From a virus, in IMG/VR virus record IMGVR_UViG_3300022562_000273, positions 1-49,077 of that record: DNA of 49,077 bases; one strand, given 5' to 3'. The notes below the pieces were generated by a model, which saw nothing but the letters and a program-made list of their open reading frames with translations, was not told where the DNA came from and made no database searches. Within the stretch, counting starts at the first letter, position 1. Each line of letters starts with the position of its first letter. Positions 26,828 through 35,089 of this stretch are shown piece by piece. The position numbers and the translations under genes were made by a program.

Positions 26828-27247
26828 TCACCTCAGTCGATACCAAGTTGTGTCGGAGAGATTGTAGATGAACTCAACCGACGTAACCGCAGAAAGCGTC
26901 TGCGAGTTGTAGGTCGCGCTCAACGACATTCCCGCTGGAGCAGTGACTGTGACCATCGTGGTCAGAGTCGTTGCTGTTCCAATGGTAACGATTTTGCCAT
27001 CAGTAGCTGGAGTAGGAAGGGTAATGCCCCAAGTTGTTGGGGCAGTACCAGTCCACATCAGAGTTGACTGATCAGAAGTCATCGTTGTCGTTGCGGCACC
27101 AGAACCAGAAACCTTCGTAACCGAACGACTGTTCCTGACAATGTTGACGCTAGCGAAGGCAGCAACGCCACCAACACCTTCTTGGACTTCGATGACTTCC
27201 GTTCCAGCCAGGTTTTGCAACCCAATGAAGCGGTTTTCGTTTGCCAT
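26828..27247 (-). CDS. Capsid-region beta protein, 139 aa
   Basis: The protein starts ANENRFIGLQNLAGTEVIEVQEG and ends with SVEFIYNLSDTTWYRLR. The W-x-G-TAPTTW segment and the terminal YNLSDTTWYR are typical of small phage head decoration proteins. It overlaps the cement gene (TGATG), so it is probably made together with the capsid proteins. Confidence 0.72.
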   Translation of the reverse strand: MANENRFIGLQNLAGTEVIEVQEGVGGVAAFASVNIVRNSRSVTKVSGSGAATTTMTSDQSTLMWTGTAPTTWGITLPTPATDGKIVTIGTATTLTTMVTVTAPAGMSLSATYNSQTLSAVTSVEFIYNLSDTTWYRLR

Positions 27248-27798
27248 CAGTTTGCCACTGTAATGCCAGCAGGGTAACCACCCATGCGAGCATTGCTAGT
27301 GCCCTGATACATTTGATCCATACGATCGAGGACGATAGTCGCAAGCAGCGCACCAGCAGTGTGCGTACCTGCACTAACGTAGCCGATACGAAGGAATCGA
27401 GGAACGCCAATGCCAGCCGGAGGACGAGGCATATCCATATCGTAGAGGCGAGCGCCAGCAACAAGCGTGGCTTCCGCATACGTTGGGCTAGTCCACCAAT
27501 CAGCATAGCTGCCAGGAGCACCAGAACCGTTGTCCGGAGCGCCTTGCAGTTTCACGATGAGGCTTGTTCCACCAGAGATAGTTGTGACCACTTGGATCAG
27601 CAACTTCAATGCCGGATCGTCGCCGATGCCCATATCACGGGCGCCTTGCAAGTTGGCTAGGACAGGCAGTCCTGACATATGCAAGTCGATGATATTGGTA
27701 CTGTTCTGAGTACCGGTTGTCGGGAGATCGTAGTTGGTCCCTGAGACAGCGATACCAGTAGTCCCGCCTGTGAAGAGGAGTTGTCCATCAAGGATCAT
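27247..27798 (-). CDS. Capsid cement protein, Bbp16-like
   Basis: The 183-aa protein lies directly downstream of the major capsid gene. Its pattern (MILDGQLLFTGG, then NIIDLHMSGLP, DMGIGDDPALKLLIQV, and the C-terminal GVPRFLRIGYVSAGTHTAGALLATIVLDR) matches what I know of the BPP-1 Bbp16 cement protein family, which clamps capsid subunits. GGTGACCTGACC precedes the ATG. Confidence 0.82.
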   Translation of the reverse strand: MILDGQLLFTGGTTGIAVSGTNYDLPTTGTQNSTNIIDLHMSGLPVLANLQGARDMGIGDDPALKLLIQVVTTISGGTSLIVKLQGAPDNGSGAPGSYADWWTSPTYAEATLVAGARLYDMDMPRPPAGIGVPRFLRIGYVSAGTHTAGALLATIVLDRMDQMYQGTSNARMGGYPAGITVAN

Positions 27799-27800
27799 GG

Positions 27801-28844
27801 TCAGGTCACCTGTGCTTCGTTGTTAAGGATCGCATCGCAGGTGCGAACCGGGATGCCACGGAACGTCGTGACAGGTTTTCCATCGAACTCCTCGATTCGA
27901 AGGAGTACGTTGGTTTTGTTCATAGCCTGTAGGTCGAGATAGGTACGGATAATACGGTTGCAGTAGATAACCGTACGACCCATATTTGCTCGAACAGCAG
28001 GAGTGTCGGAGGTTTGGATCGTGCCGGCAGAGACAGGCTGAGTCGGCAAGCGATACAATGCGCGAACGATGAGATTGATTAGGTTCGCAGCAGAGACGCC
28101 AGTCAACGCAGTCACGTCGATGTTGGCAATGCGAGTCCAATAGCGCCAGTCACGAAGGACTAGTCCGATTTCCCACTTGAAGTGATCGCGGTAGGCTTGA
28201 TATGTATTCCCTACCGAGTCCTGTACAGGCCATTCACCCATATCACGATGCTGGAGGCCAGTGATCTTCCCCTTGGGGAAGGTTGCGTGGCAAGTGTCTG
28301 CTCCCCACGTTCCGAGCCAGATGCTCGTGTTCGTAGAGCCAGTTCCACCAGCGTCAAGGACGTTTGCGGCAGTCGCAGCGTTCGCGGCTGTGATTGTCGA
28401 GTACCTTGGCGCAAAGCCAGTGAACCGCTCAGGGTTCGTGAACTGATTTCCATAGATGATCGTAGCTGCCACCTGCTGGGACATACCCTCAAGGAAAGCT
28501 CGAACTTCTGACAGCCGGAACTCAGCGGTATTGCCATTAAGGTCGGCAATGTCTTTGTCGATAACTGCGTACGTTTCAAGGTTGCCGCAGGTATCGACGA
28601 TCTGAGCAGTAGTTGACTTCGCGTTCGGGACGCCTTGGTTTAAGAGGCGCCAAGTTGCTTGAGGCAGACCGGTCCGAACAGTCGTCTTGTGACCGGTCGG
28701 AAGATTGCCTTCGAGGACAAGCATATCCTCAAGGATTTCATTGGTCTGAGAGAGGATTTCGATGATCGACGCTGTGCGATAACCGTCTTCCATTCTCTTA
28801 GCCCAATCCGCATAGGTTAATGCGGTCGAACCATAGGTCGCCAT
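27801..28844 (-). CDS. Major capsid protein (BPP-1/epsilon15 type)
   Basis: The 347-aa protein builds the icosahedral head. Diagnostic stretches of this capsid family are ALTYADWAKRM, IIEILSQTNEILEDM, GNLPTGHKTTVRTGLP, WRLLNQGVPNAKSTTAQI, VIDKDIADLNGNTAEFRLSE and AATIIYGNQFTNPERFTG. It lies between scaffold and cement, the order seen in related phages. The length is typical, and GGAAG lies ten bases upstream of the ATG. Confidence 0.95.
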   Translation of the reverse strand: MATYGSTALTYADWAKRMEDGYRTASIIEILSQTNEILEDMLVLEGNLPTGHKTTVRTGLPQATWRLLNQGVPNAKSTTAQIVDTCGNLETYAVIDKDIADLNGNTAEFRLSEVRAFLEGMSQQVAATIIYGNQFTNPERFTGFAPRYSTITAANAATAANVLDAGGTGSTNTSIWLGTWGADTCHATFPKGKITGLQHRDMGEWPVQDSVGNTYQAYRDHFKWEIGLVLRDWRYWTRIANIDVTALTGVSAANLINLIVRALYRLPTQPVSAGTIQTSDTPAVRANMGRTVIYCNRIIRTYLDLQAMNKTNVLLRIEEFDGKPVTTFRGIPVRTCDAILNNEAQVT

Positions 28845-28926
28845 TTAGGGCTTCCTTCTTAGGGTTGCGGGAGTTGTGTGATCCGATCCCATCTGCGCTA
28901 CGCGTTTCATCCTCTCTGAGGCTGGG

Positions 28927-29643
28927 TTACGGGAGGTTCGGGTAGATAGCTCTCGCTGCTGTCGCAGGACGAGAGTCGGGAGCAGCTTGGCCAAATGGTG
29001 AAGGACCTCTACCCGAAACATGTTGCCCTTCTGTAACCATCTGCGCCAACTTCCAGAAAGTCTTAATGAACGCAGGGTTGTTTCCAGCACCTGTGAAGTC
29101 CATTGCCTTTCTGAATTCAGTAGAAAGATTGGCATCGCCAAGTCCATCGATAGCTTTAGAGATGGTGGTCTTTACCTCTGAAAGCTTTCCGCCAATCTCT
29201 GGATCGGCTTTGACTTGATCCTGCCATTCCTTCTGTGTATCTTCCCAAAGCTTGTAGGGCCCTTCCGACGCCTCTTGCGTCTTCTTGACGTAGTAATCGA
29301 CAAGCTTCTGTGCACCATCCTGATTGAGATTTAGTTCCTTGAACATAGCGTTGATTTCTTTGGTGGCCTCTTCTGGCATCTCGAAACCTTCCGGGACCTT
29401 GAAAGCTTCGTAGGTTTCAGGGGCGCCAGTAGCACTTGGCTCGTCTTTTTTATTAACGAGGGAGGGCTCAGAAGTGGACTCGGCCTTAGTATCACTGGGT
29501 TGCTCTTGGGAAGGTGTAGTCGACGAAGTTTCCGGCTGGGCTTGCGTTTCTGGCTGTGTCTCCGTCGTCGAAATCGGGCTCTTGATCTCCCCGGTCTCCG
29601 TCCTCGCCTCTGGGCTGTTCGGTAGTGGCGTCTCTGGCGGCAT
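28927..29643 (-). CDS. Capsid scaffolding protein
   Basis: The 238-aa protein has a disordered Pro/Glu/Thr/Ser-rich N-terminus (about 1-75), then FKVPEGFEMPEEATKEINAMFKELNL and helices with QKLVDYYVKKTQEA and WQDQVKADPEIGG, as in many phage scaffold proteins. It sits immediately before the major capsid gene. The start at 29643 has AGAAAGGAAC and overlaps the end of the Bbp19-like gene by 152 nt in another frame. An 82-nt gap separates it from the capsid gene; that gap contains only a 21-codon frame. Confidence 0.87.
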   Translation of the reverse strand: MPPETPLPNSPEARTETGEIKSPISTTETQPETQAQPETSSTTPSQEQPSDTKAESTSEPSLVNKKDEPSATGAPETYEAFKVPEGFEMPEEATKEINAMFKELNLNQDGAQKLVDYYVKKTQEASEGPYKLWEDTQKEWQDQVKADPEIGGKLSEVKTTISKAIDGLGDANLSTEFRKAMDFTGAGNNPAFIKTFWKLAQMVTEGQHVSGRGPSPFGQAAPDSRPATAARAIYPNLP

Positions 29644-29935
29644 CGCGTTCGTTCCTTTCTCTCATCATTAGGATGTATTGGTCAGGGCATGATTGCATTA
29701 TATCGTTTAGAAGCAAAAGACCTTGGCGACGTTCTCCTTCCATGAAGGCCATTTGCAGTGGGTCGGTGGAGAAGCTAGTGCGGAAGATGTGGCAGCCCTC
29801 GAGTTTTTCGAGCATCCAACCACGTCCACCCTTGACAGACATAAGACTCTTGATAACTTCAAGACGCTCGCGCTCGCGGATTTTACCTTCCTTCTCAGCG
29901 CGACGAACGTCTTTTCTCTCGCCTGCGTTATACAT
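29492..29935 (-). CDS. Bbp19-like protein
   Basis: The 147-aa protein lies between portal and scaffold. The core GRGWMLEKLEGCHIFRTSFSTDPLQMAFMEGERRQGLLLLNDIM and DQYILMMRERNER match the small conserved protein found in this place in BPP-1-like phages. The last 50 residues are acidic and disordered and overlap the start of the scaffold gene. A role in head assembly is likely but unknown. It starts in a TAATG overlap with the portal gene. Confidence 0.78.
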   Translation of the reverse strand: MYNAGERKDVRRAEKEGKIRERERLEVIKSLMSVKGGRGWMLEKLEGCHIFRTSFSTDPLQMAFMEGERRQGLLLLNDIMQSCPDQYILMMRERNERDAARDATTEQPRGEDGDRGDQEPDFDDGDTARNASPAGNFVDYTFPRATQ

Positions 29936-31668
29936 TAACCACCTGCCATTGCTTGCAGGGCATTTTGACCACCACCAAGCTCAGTCTCTGAGAGTGTCTT
30001 GGCACCTTGCGCCATCTTCTCAGCCAACTCTGCTTGCTGCTGCGCCTGTTGTTGCTGTTCACGGAGCTTGCGGATTTGAGCTAGCTGCTGTGGCGAGCGG
30101 ATTAGGCGAGGATCATTGTTCATCAACGAAGAATATTTGTCCAAGGCAAAGTCGATATCGATGTTGTCCATAACTGCTGGGTCAACGCCAGCGAGGCTAC
30201 CTGCGACTTGCAGAAGGCGATCGATGCCAGCAGTGGAGGCAGCTTGCTGTGCAACAGATAGCATGTTGATAAATTCGATATTGATTGGGGCTCCACGAAT
30301 CTCTGCTGGAGCAGGTGGAAGGATATTGGAGCGAGACATAATGCCAAAGGCACGCTCGACGATTGGCTTGAGTCCTTCGAAATAGATTCTCTCAAGCACT
30401 GGCCCAAGCATTACTAGCGATTCCGACTTGCGCATATCCCATTCAACAGCAGTGACGTTCGAACGCGTTTCAAATTGCGAGGCAGTTTGAAATAGATCGT
30501 TGAAGAATATCTTTTTGATTCGGTCGCGGATTTCCTGAAGGTCTTCAGAAATCTCGCCAATGCCTGGACGCCAGTTGCCATAGACAGACCTAAATCCTGG
30601 GTTGCCGGTTTGCATCAAGCCTTGAGTGTAGGTGATTCCGCCAGGAAGAAGGGAAGCTGGTTGGTTCTTGAGTTGGATATCAGCTTCCATAGGTGGGTTG
30701 ACTGTCTTGTCGATAGCTTGCGCCTTGCGCCTGACTTCTTGTTGAAGCTGCTTTACATCTGGTAGCGCATCCATTCCAGAGGATCGACCATAGGCGTCGT
30801 TGGCGACGAGGTCCCATCGCACGGCGATATTTGGACGCTCCATGAATCCACGTTTGCGGAGGAATCCAAGGGCGTAAGAAGAACCACCTTGAGGCGAAGC
30901 CGATCCGCCCCATTCCCAATAGACTTCACGGAATTTAAAGTGTGGAGGGAAACCATACTTGTGTGGCTCTACGTTTGGTTCAATGCAGTGGGCAACAACG
31001 AGTTCACGAGTCCAGCTTGCGCCGCCATCGCGATAGAGAGCTTGGACAGCTGAGGAACAATTTTCAAGGCCGAATTCGTCAACGCAGGATTTGACGGTGA
31101 AAGTGAATTCGCGGAGAAAGGTGACTGGTTGATAACGGCCATCAATGTCAATGTAGTATTCGCCAAAGCATGGATTGATGCAGTTGATTACGTTATCGTA
31201 ATCTTCATAGATGAGCATAACGCCAGTGCCGAAGATGACGAGGTCGAAGTAGAGGGTTGCGATTGAGTTGTAGAAATTTGACTCAGCAAAAACTAGGTTC
31301 ATCAATCGTTCGCACTCGGCAAGCCAAAGGCTAATCGGACTTGTCTGTGTCGAGTCGATCCGATTGATCTTTAGCTTTAGCCACGGGCGCGTAGGCGAGG
31401 AGACGCCAGACATTAAACCACTGGCTAAATTCCTTGCTGCCAGCGTTCCAGTTGAGTCCAGTATATGTTGGTTTATTGGCGAGCCGCGGGCCATTTGATT
31501 CGGAGTTATCAGCCATTTGTACCTCCGAGGAAGCATGTAATCGGCAAGTTCTCGCGCATGGACCCACCAGGAATAGCGATTGACACGGAGGCCAATGAGA
31601 AGGCCTTCGACGTGCTTGCGCAGATCGAGGTCAGGACCTTGTAGGGAGAGGTTCTTTGGCGTTGCCAT
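29935..31668 (-). CDS. Portal (head-tail connector) protein
   Basis: The 577-aa protein is a podovirus portal of the T7 gp8 type. Signatures include WWVHARELADYMLPRRYKW near the N-terminus, HILDSTGTLAARNLASGLMSGVSSPTRPW, the central GRSSGMDALPDVKQLQQEVRRK region, and a Gln-rich C-terminal helix (KLREQQQQAQQQAELAEKMAQG). The portal ring is the DNA entry vertex. AAAGGAAGAAG precedes the ATG; the gene before it overlaps by 38 nt. Confidence 0.95.
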   Translation of the reverse strand: MATPKNLSLQGPDLDLRKHVEGLLIGLRVNRYSWWVHARELADYMLPRRYKWLITPNQMARGSPINQHILDSTGTLAARNLASGLMSGVSSPTRPWLKLKINRIDSTQTSPISLWLAECERLMNLVFAESNFYNSIATLYFDLVIFGTGVMLIYEDYDNVINCINPCFGEYYIDIDGRYQPVTFLREFTFTVKSCVDEFGLENCSSAVQALYRDGGASWTRELVVAHCIEPNVEPHKYGFPPHFKFREVYWEWGGSASPQGGSSYALGFLRKRGFMERPNIAVRWDLVANDAYGRSSGMDALPDVKQLQQEVRRKAQAIDKTVNPPMEADIQLKNQPASLLPGGITYTQGLMQTGNPGFRSVYGNWRPGIGEISEDLQEIRDRIKKIFFNDLFQTASQFETRSNVTAVEWDMRKSESLVMLGPVLERIYFEGLKPIVERAFGIMSRSNILPPAPAEIRGAPINIEFINMLSVAQQAASTAGIDRLLQVAGSLAGVDPAVMDNIDIDFALDKYSSLMNNDPRLIRSPQQLAQIRKLREQQQQAQQQAELAEKMAQGAKTLSETELGGGQNALQAMAGG

Positions 31669-31795
31669 CTTCTTCCTTTAAGTCAAACTTTCCCATCTGA
31701 TGCATCAAGCCAACGGCCATCAAGATCGACTCTAGCGAAGGCTGCTCAATCTGTGGAGTCTTGCCTTGACCCTTTGTACCTGGAACCTGAATCAT
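31631..31795 (-). CDS. 54-aa protein between terminase and portal
   Basis: This short frame starts in an ATGA overlap with the preceding small gene and ends inside the portal coding start. Its product begins IQVPGTKGQGKTPQIEQ and continues SLESILMAVGLMHQMGKFDLKEEDG. The portal ribosome site lies within it, so reading through it may couple portal translation. I do not recognise a family. Confidence 0.65.
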   Translation of the reverse strand: MIQVPGTKGQGKTPQIEQPSLESILMAVGLMHQMGKFDLKEEDGNAKEPLPTRS

Positions 31796-31956
31796 TGCCC
31801 TAACAATGTTGATTGCCCAAGGCTTCCGCTAGTTGGCGTAGCGGTTGAGCCAAGGAAGCTTGCGGTCTGAGATTTCCTTTGAGGCCGCTTGCCTTGAATC
31901 TCGCCAAAGACTGGAGGTGGTGGAGGGGCGTCTGGGATTTTAGGAGGTTTGAGCAT
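31792..31956 (-). CDS. 54-aa Pro-rich protein after terminase
   Basis: The frame starts in a TAATG overlap with the large terminase stop. The product has a run of five prolines after KIPDAP, the segment GEIQGKRPQRKSQTASFLG and the end SLGQSTLLGQ. Similar short Pro-rich proteins ending in TLLG are common beside portal genes in podoviruses; I do not know their role. It is probably a virion assembly factor or small tail protein. Confidence 0.75.
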   Translation of the reverse strand: MLKPPKIPDAPPPPPVFGEIQGKRPQRKSQTASFLGSTATPTSGSLGQSTLLGQ

Positions 31957-33449
31957 TATGCAACCATCCTCTCTTTATCGAAGGGATTGTACTCTGTCTC
32001 TACAAGAGGTTTTTGCGGAGCGTCGCTGCCAGCGTGAGCGTGCTTGGCAACAGGCATGGCAAAGGTAAGGGCAAGGCCATCAGGAAGGTCGGGAGAGTCT
32101 AACCCTCTCCGCATCATATCTTCTTTTTTCTCTAGTTGGATTTCGTTCCGAAGATTGTAAGTGTATGTGGGACCAACGAGTTGAGCCCTGAGATCAGGGA
32201 TGATCGGAATTGCGCCGAAGGCGAGCCAGGCGCGCATTGCGCCCCACATTTCTGCTCGTTTGTTTGCGTACTTTTCACCTTCGTTGCCTGTGGCAAAGCC
32301 GATGCCGTCAGCTTTTGCTCCGAATTGAATGTCGTACACGAAGAGATGGAGAGCACGACAGTTATCAATAACACCACCACCAACGCCACCACCGTCAATG
32401 AAGATGGCGTCCACATGGTATTGATGGTAGACTTTGCTAATCTCTCCTGCAAGCGCAACCGTGGATAATCCTCGGAAGCGTAGCGGTGGGATCGTGCGGG
32501 CGTCACGCCCTTTGCGGAAGAAGATGATTGATTCGTTTTGTCCATATCGTGCAACGTCCACACCAATTACTAATGGATCGTTTGGTTCGGAATAGGCTTC
32601 ACGGACTTCTGCTTCGACAACGATATCGTTGGAGATGAACTCCATCTCACCAGTTCTTGGGAATACTCCTTTGACGCGGATGCGAACGAAGTCGGAGTCC
32701 TCGCCATAGGCGTCTATCCAGTCTTCGAACTGTTGCTTGTTGGTGAAAGAGATTGTGCGGGAGTCTACTTGGTAAGTGGTCCAAGCTCTTGAGTGTCTCT
32801 GACCGGGGAAGCACTCCCTAAATCGTCCAGAGTTTCTGGTGGGATTTCCAAATACACACCAGATGATTTCCGTGTTTGCGTCTGTAAGTGCGCCCTCCGT
32901 AGTCTCCCATATAATGTCAGGAATGGCTGATGCTTCGTCGAATAGTACGAGAATGCGTCTACCTTGGTTATGAAGTCCTGCAAACGCTTCTGTATTGCGT
33001 TCGCTCCACGGCACCATATCGATTCGCCATGTGCGTTCATGTTCAGGGTCTCTGGAGAAGAGGGCGGTTGCGGAAAGTTGGAAATGATCCTTGGCTATAA
33101 ATAAATGGAACCATTTGCCGAGTTCGGCCCAAGTCTTGGTTTTCAGCTGAGTTTCAGTATTTGCTGTGACAACGCCACGCGTGTCTGGGGCTGTTGCCAT
33201 TGACCATAGAATGATCCAGGAGACAAGAGCGCTCTTGCCTACACCATGGCCAGAAGCTGTTGCTAGTTGAATGGCCTTTTGAACAGGAAGCCCATCCCGA
33301 ATCTTACAGAGGATTTCTCTTTGCCAGGGCTCTGGACCTGAGAACTGCTCTAGCCTAGAACCCGGCTCGCCCCAAGGGAAGGCCCCAAGCACGAATGCAA
33401 GGGGATCCTTGTTGCAAGCCGCGAGCCAAGCGAGCAACTCTGGATTCAA
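31956..33449 (-). CDS. terL: Terminase large subunit
   Basis: The 497-aa packaging motor has Walker A SGHGVGKSA (66-74), Walker B ILVLFDEA (166-173, Glu172 catalytic), coupling motif FGNPTRNSG (200-208) and a C-terminal RNase H-like nuclease with Asp298 (VIGVDVAR), Asp352 (IFIDGGG) and an acidic pair in DSPDLPDG (451-458). It pumps DNA into the head and cuts concatemers. The start is TTG with AGGAG eight bases upstream; no in-frame ATG is available. A hairpin lies just upstream, after terS. Confidence 0.96.
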   Translation of the reverse strand: MNPELLAWLAACNKDPLAFVLGAFPWGEPGSRLEQFSGPEPWQREILCKIRDGLPVQKAIQLATASGHGVGKSALVSWIILWSMATAPDTRGVVTANTETQLKTKTWAELGKWFHLFIAKDHFQLSATALFSRDPEHERTWRIDMVPWSERNTEAFAGLHNQGRRILVLFDEASAIPDIIWETTEGALTDANTEIIWCVFGNPTRNSGRFRECFPGQRHSRAWTTYQVDSRTISFTNKQQFEDWIDAYGEDSDFVRIRVKGVFPRTGEMEFISNDIVVEAEVREAYSEPNDPLVIGVDVARYGQNESIIFFRKGRDARTIPPLRFRGLSTVALAGEISKVYHQYHVDAIFIDGGGVGGGVIDNCRALHLFVYDIQFGAKADGIGFATGNEGEKYANKRAEMWGAMRAWLAFGAIPIIPDLRAQLVGPTYTYNLRNEIQLEKKEDMMRRGLDSPDLPDGLALTFAMPVAKHAHAGSDAPQKPLVETEYNPFDKERMVA

Positions 33450-33465
33450 GGGATGGGCTCCTGTC

Positions 33466-33491
33466 TTTCCCGGGCCACCAACCCCGGGAAA
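33466..33491 (-). promoter_or_regulatory. Perfect hairpin between terS and terL
   Basis: TTTCCCGGG and CCCGGGAAA form a perfect 9-bp inverted repeat with an 8-base loop, placed in the 45-nt gap between the terS stop and the terL TTG start. The AGGAG site of terL lies just after it. There is no T run, so it is not a terminator. It may set mRNA stability or the terS:terL ratio. Confidence 0.75.
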
Positions 33492-33494
33492 CTG

Positions 33495-34244
33495 CTAAGC
33501 AAGCTTCCTTCTAGCGATGCGATGTGGCTCAACGCTGTGCGCAGCAGGGGGTCTACTGCCCTCTGACGAGGAGGGACGCCGAGCCACATCTATTACTGTG
33601 CCACTACGCTTGATGGCAGATTCAAGCGTCTTGGCGAAGTCGACATTGACGTTGGTGTTCGTCTGGTGCTTGCCATAGCCAAAGCGGTCCGCACGGTCGC
33701 CAGTGATCGCTACCAACTCCCTAATAGATGGTAGATCATTGTCATCGCGAGCTTGCGCAAGCCGCTCTTCCAACTGGAGTTCAGCCTCGACCATATTGCC
33801 GATAGCTACGTTTCGATACTCGTCTACTACCTCTCTAACTCTCGCGTGAGCCTCAGGACGGTACTCTGCAATTAGCTCCTGAAACTGCACGTCGTTGTGC
33901 AATTGAATGATTCGATTGAGAGAATAACCAGTGAGCTTCTGCACTTCCTTTGCCTTTAGCCCTTCGGCAAACAGAATCGCCACCCGATGATGCGAGTCCC
34001 TAAAGCGAAGAGCCGCAGACACCTTCGGTCGCGGCCCGCTCAGTTCCGCAAGGTCAGCCCTCGTCAACTCTCTGACAGGACCAATCTTTCTTTCTCTCGC
34101 AACTTTTCCTGGTCGAAGCACGTTATCCTCGGCAGTGTCACCACCATCTTCGGGTCTCGTTGGGCACGGAACTCTCTTTCCTGGTCTCGCCAAGTCCGCT
34201 TCCGCTTTCTCCCTTTGACCCAATTCCGCATAATCTAATCCCAT
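33495..34244 (-). CDS. terS: Terminase small subunit
   Basis: The 249-aa protein recognises phage DNA for packaging. The middle part contains a helix-turn-helix-like segment (HRVAILFAEGLKAKEVQKLTGYSLNRIIQLHNDVQFQELIAEY, about 86-130), followed by coiled coil and a terminal disordered, basic tail (RRPSSSEGSRPP). It lies just before terL. The first 55 residues are charged and poorly conserved in look. If the promoter at 34256 is used, transcription would start within a few bases of the ATG, so a start further in (TTG codon 18, or GTG at about codon 42 behind GAGGA) is possible. Confidence 0.88.
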   Translation of the reverse strand: MGLDYAELGQREKAEADLARPGKRVPCPTRPEDGGDTAEDNVLRPGKVARERKIGPVRELTRADLAELSGPRPKVSAALRFRDSHHRVAILFAEGLKAKEVQKLTGYSLNRIIQLHNDVQFQELIAEYRPEAHARVREVVDEYRNVAIGNMVEAELQLEERLAQARDDNDLPSIRELVAITGDRADRFGYGKHQTNTNVNVDFAKTLESAIKRSGTVIDVARRPSSSEGSRPPAAHSVEPHRIARRKLA

Positions 34245-34255
34245 CCTACACCATC

Positions 34256-34284
34256 ATCCTATTCCCATTCTCTCGAAAAGTCAA
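34256..34284 (-). promoter_or_regulatory. Sigma70-like promoter of the late operon
   Basis: On the minus strand TTGACT (34284-34279), a 17-base spacer and TAGGAT (34261-34256) form a good sigma70 promoter. Its first ten bases, TTGACTTTTC, recur in two plus-strand promoters at 36385 and 38892. It is the only promoter I found ahead of the whole late block. Confidence 0.75.
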
Positions 34285-34634
34285 GCGCCACGTTTTTTCA
34301 TCTTGCCAATTCCCCTTCCCCATCTCCCGCCGTTAGGCTTGTTCTCTTTTTGTTCCCGATTCGAAAATTGCTCACAGTTTGCGCGGCATCTCTGCGCGCG
34401 CCCGAGCGAGCGAATTTTGGCCCCCACCCCCTCGTTGTGCGGCGCACAAAAAATGTTGGCATGGTTCTTGCGTTGCCAAACATTGTGCCAAGTAGCAATG
34501 CGAGCGGCGCATGGCAGCAATGCAAACAAACATGGCTGCCGCCACAATTGTGCCTTATTGTCGCCACAATCGGCGCTCAGACTACTTGGTGCGATGCAGC
34601 AATGCGCTGTGTCCTAACACAAAGGATTGACACC
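34285..34634. promoter_or_regulatory. Divergent control region rich in dyads
   Basis: This 350-nt stretch has no convincing gene. It separates the late (minus) and early (plus) units. It holds a long imperfect dyad (34452-34461 with 34474-34484, extended outward by GGCGCACAA and TTGTGCC), a perfect palindrome CACAATTGTG (34543-34552), and GGCAGC/GCTGCC arms (about 34513 and 34535). TTGTGCC occurs twice and TTGTCGCC once. This looks like operator sites, but no early promoter is clear to me. Confidence 0.55.
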
Positions 34635-34898
34635 ATGTCTATGACAGAAGCTTTTGCTGAAATGTCGAAAGAGGCAATGCTGGCCAAGATTGCCGCGTTG
34701 GAGACAAAGCTTGCAGCCGCGACAAAGCCTCGCAAGCTGACTATGAAGGTTAGCGACAAGGGCGCAATCAGCGTCTATGGTTTCGGCAAATGGCCAATTA
34801 CGCTGTATCGACAGCAGATGGAAAGGCTATTGGATAGCGCCGACGATATCCGGGCTTTCATTGTTGCCAACGCTGATAATCTTAGCGTTAAGGATTAA
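34635..34898 (+). CDS. First early gene, 87-aa conserved phage protein
   Basis: The ATG at 34635 follows AAAGGA by eight bases; the open frame further upstream is non-coding. The product has an N-terminal helix (EAMLAKIAALETKLAAATK) and a compact C-terminal part KVSDKGAISVYGFGKWPITLYRQQMERLLDSADDIRAFI. This second part is widely seen in phages (the KGAxSVYGxGxxPxTLY pattern), with no known function that I can name. A strong terminator follows, so it is a one-gene unit. Confidence 0.85.
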   Translation: MSMTEAFAEMSKEAMLAKIAALETKLAAATKPRKLTMKVSDKGAISVYGFGKWPITLYRQQMERLLDSADDIRAFIVANADNLSVKD

Positions 34899-34916
34899 GC
34901 TATTCACCACGCTATC

Positions 34917-34946
34917 GGAAAGGGCGCATTGTGCGCCCTTTCTTTT
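34917..34946 (+). terminator. Intrinsic terminator after the first early gene
   Basis: GAAAGGGCGCA pairs with TGCGCCCTTTC (11 bp) around TTG, followed by TTTT. It is a strong plus-strand rho-independent terminator. Confidence 0.9.
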
Positions 34947-34979
34947 CGCCTCAGTTGTTCTCGTTCTGTTCAAAAATCC

Positions 34980-35067
34980 AATTAGAAGGGCGCTGGCGCG
35001 TTGGCCGAGATCGGCCGCTACCCCCGCCAAGGGCCGAGGTTCAAAACGCATCAGCGCCGCTCTAATT
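34980..35067. other. GC-rich structured element (possible RNA or origin structure)
   Basis: Arms 34980-34995 and 35052-35067 pair at 14 of 16 positions (AATTAGA..GGCGCTG with CAGCGCC..TCTAATT), enclosing GC-rich inner dyads GGCCG-AGAT-CGGCC and CGGCC/GGCCG. No open frame with a ribosome site fits. The compact nested pairing suggests a structured RNA or a DNA structure for replication. It does not fold as a tRNA by my reading. Confidence 0.5.
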
Positions 35068-35089
35068 CGATTTGCGGGGTATCCGAAAT

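Noticed and set aside
28845-28910. 21-codon frame between scaffold and major capsid genes
   Set aside because: AGAGAGG lies directly against the ATG and the peptide has no features. It may help carry ribosomes to the capsid start but I cannot call it a gene.
34980-35067. tRNA-like reading of the folded GC-rich block
   Set aside because: GGTTCAAAAC resembles a T-arm, but the flanking bases do not pair as a T-stem and no anticodon arm or acceptor of proper length can be drawn.
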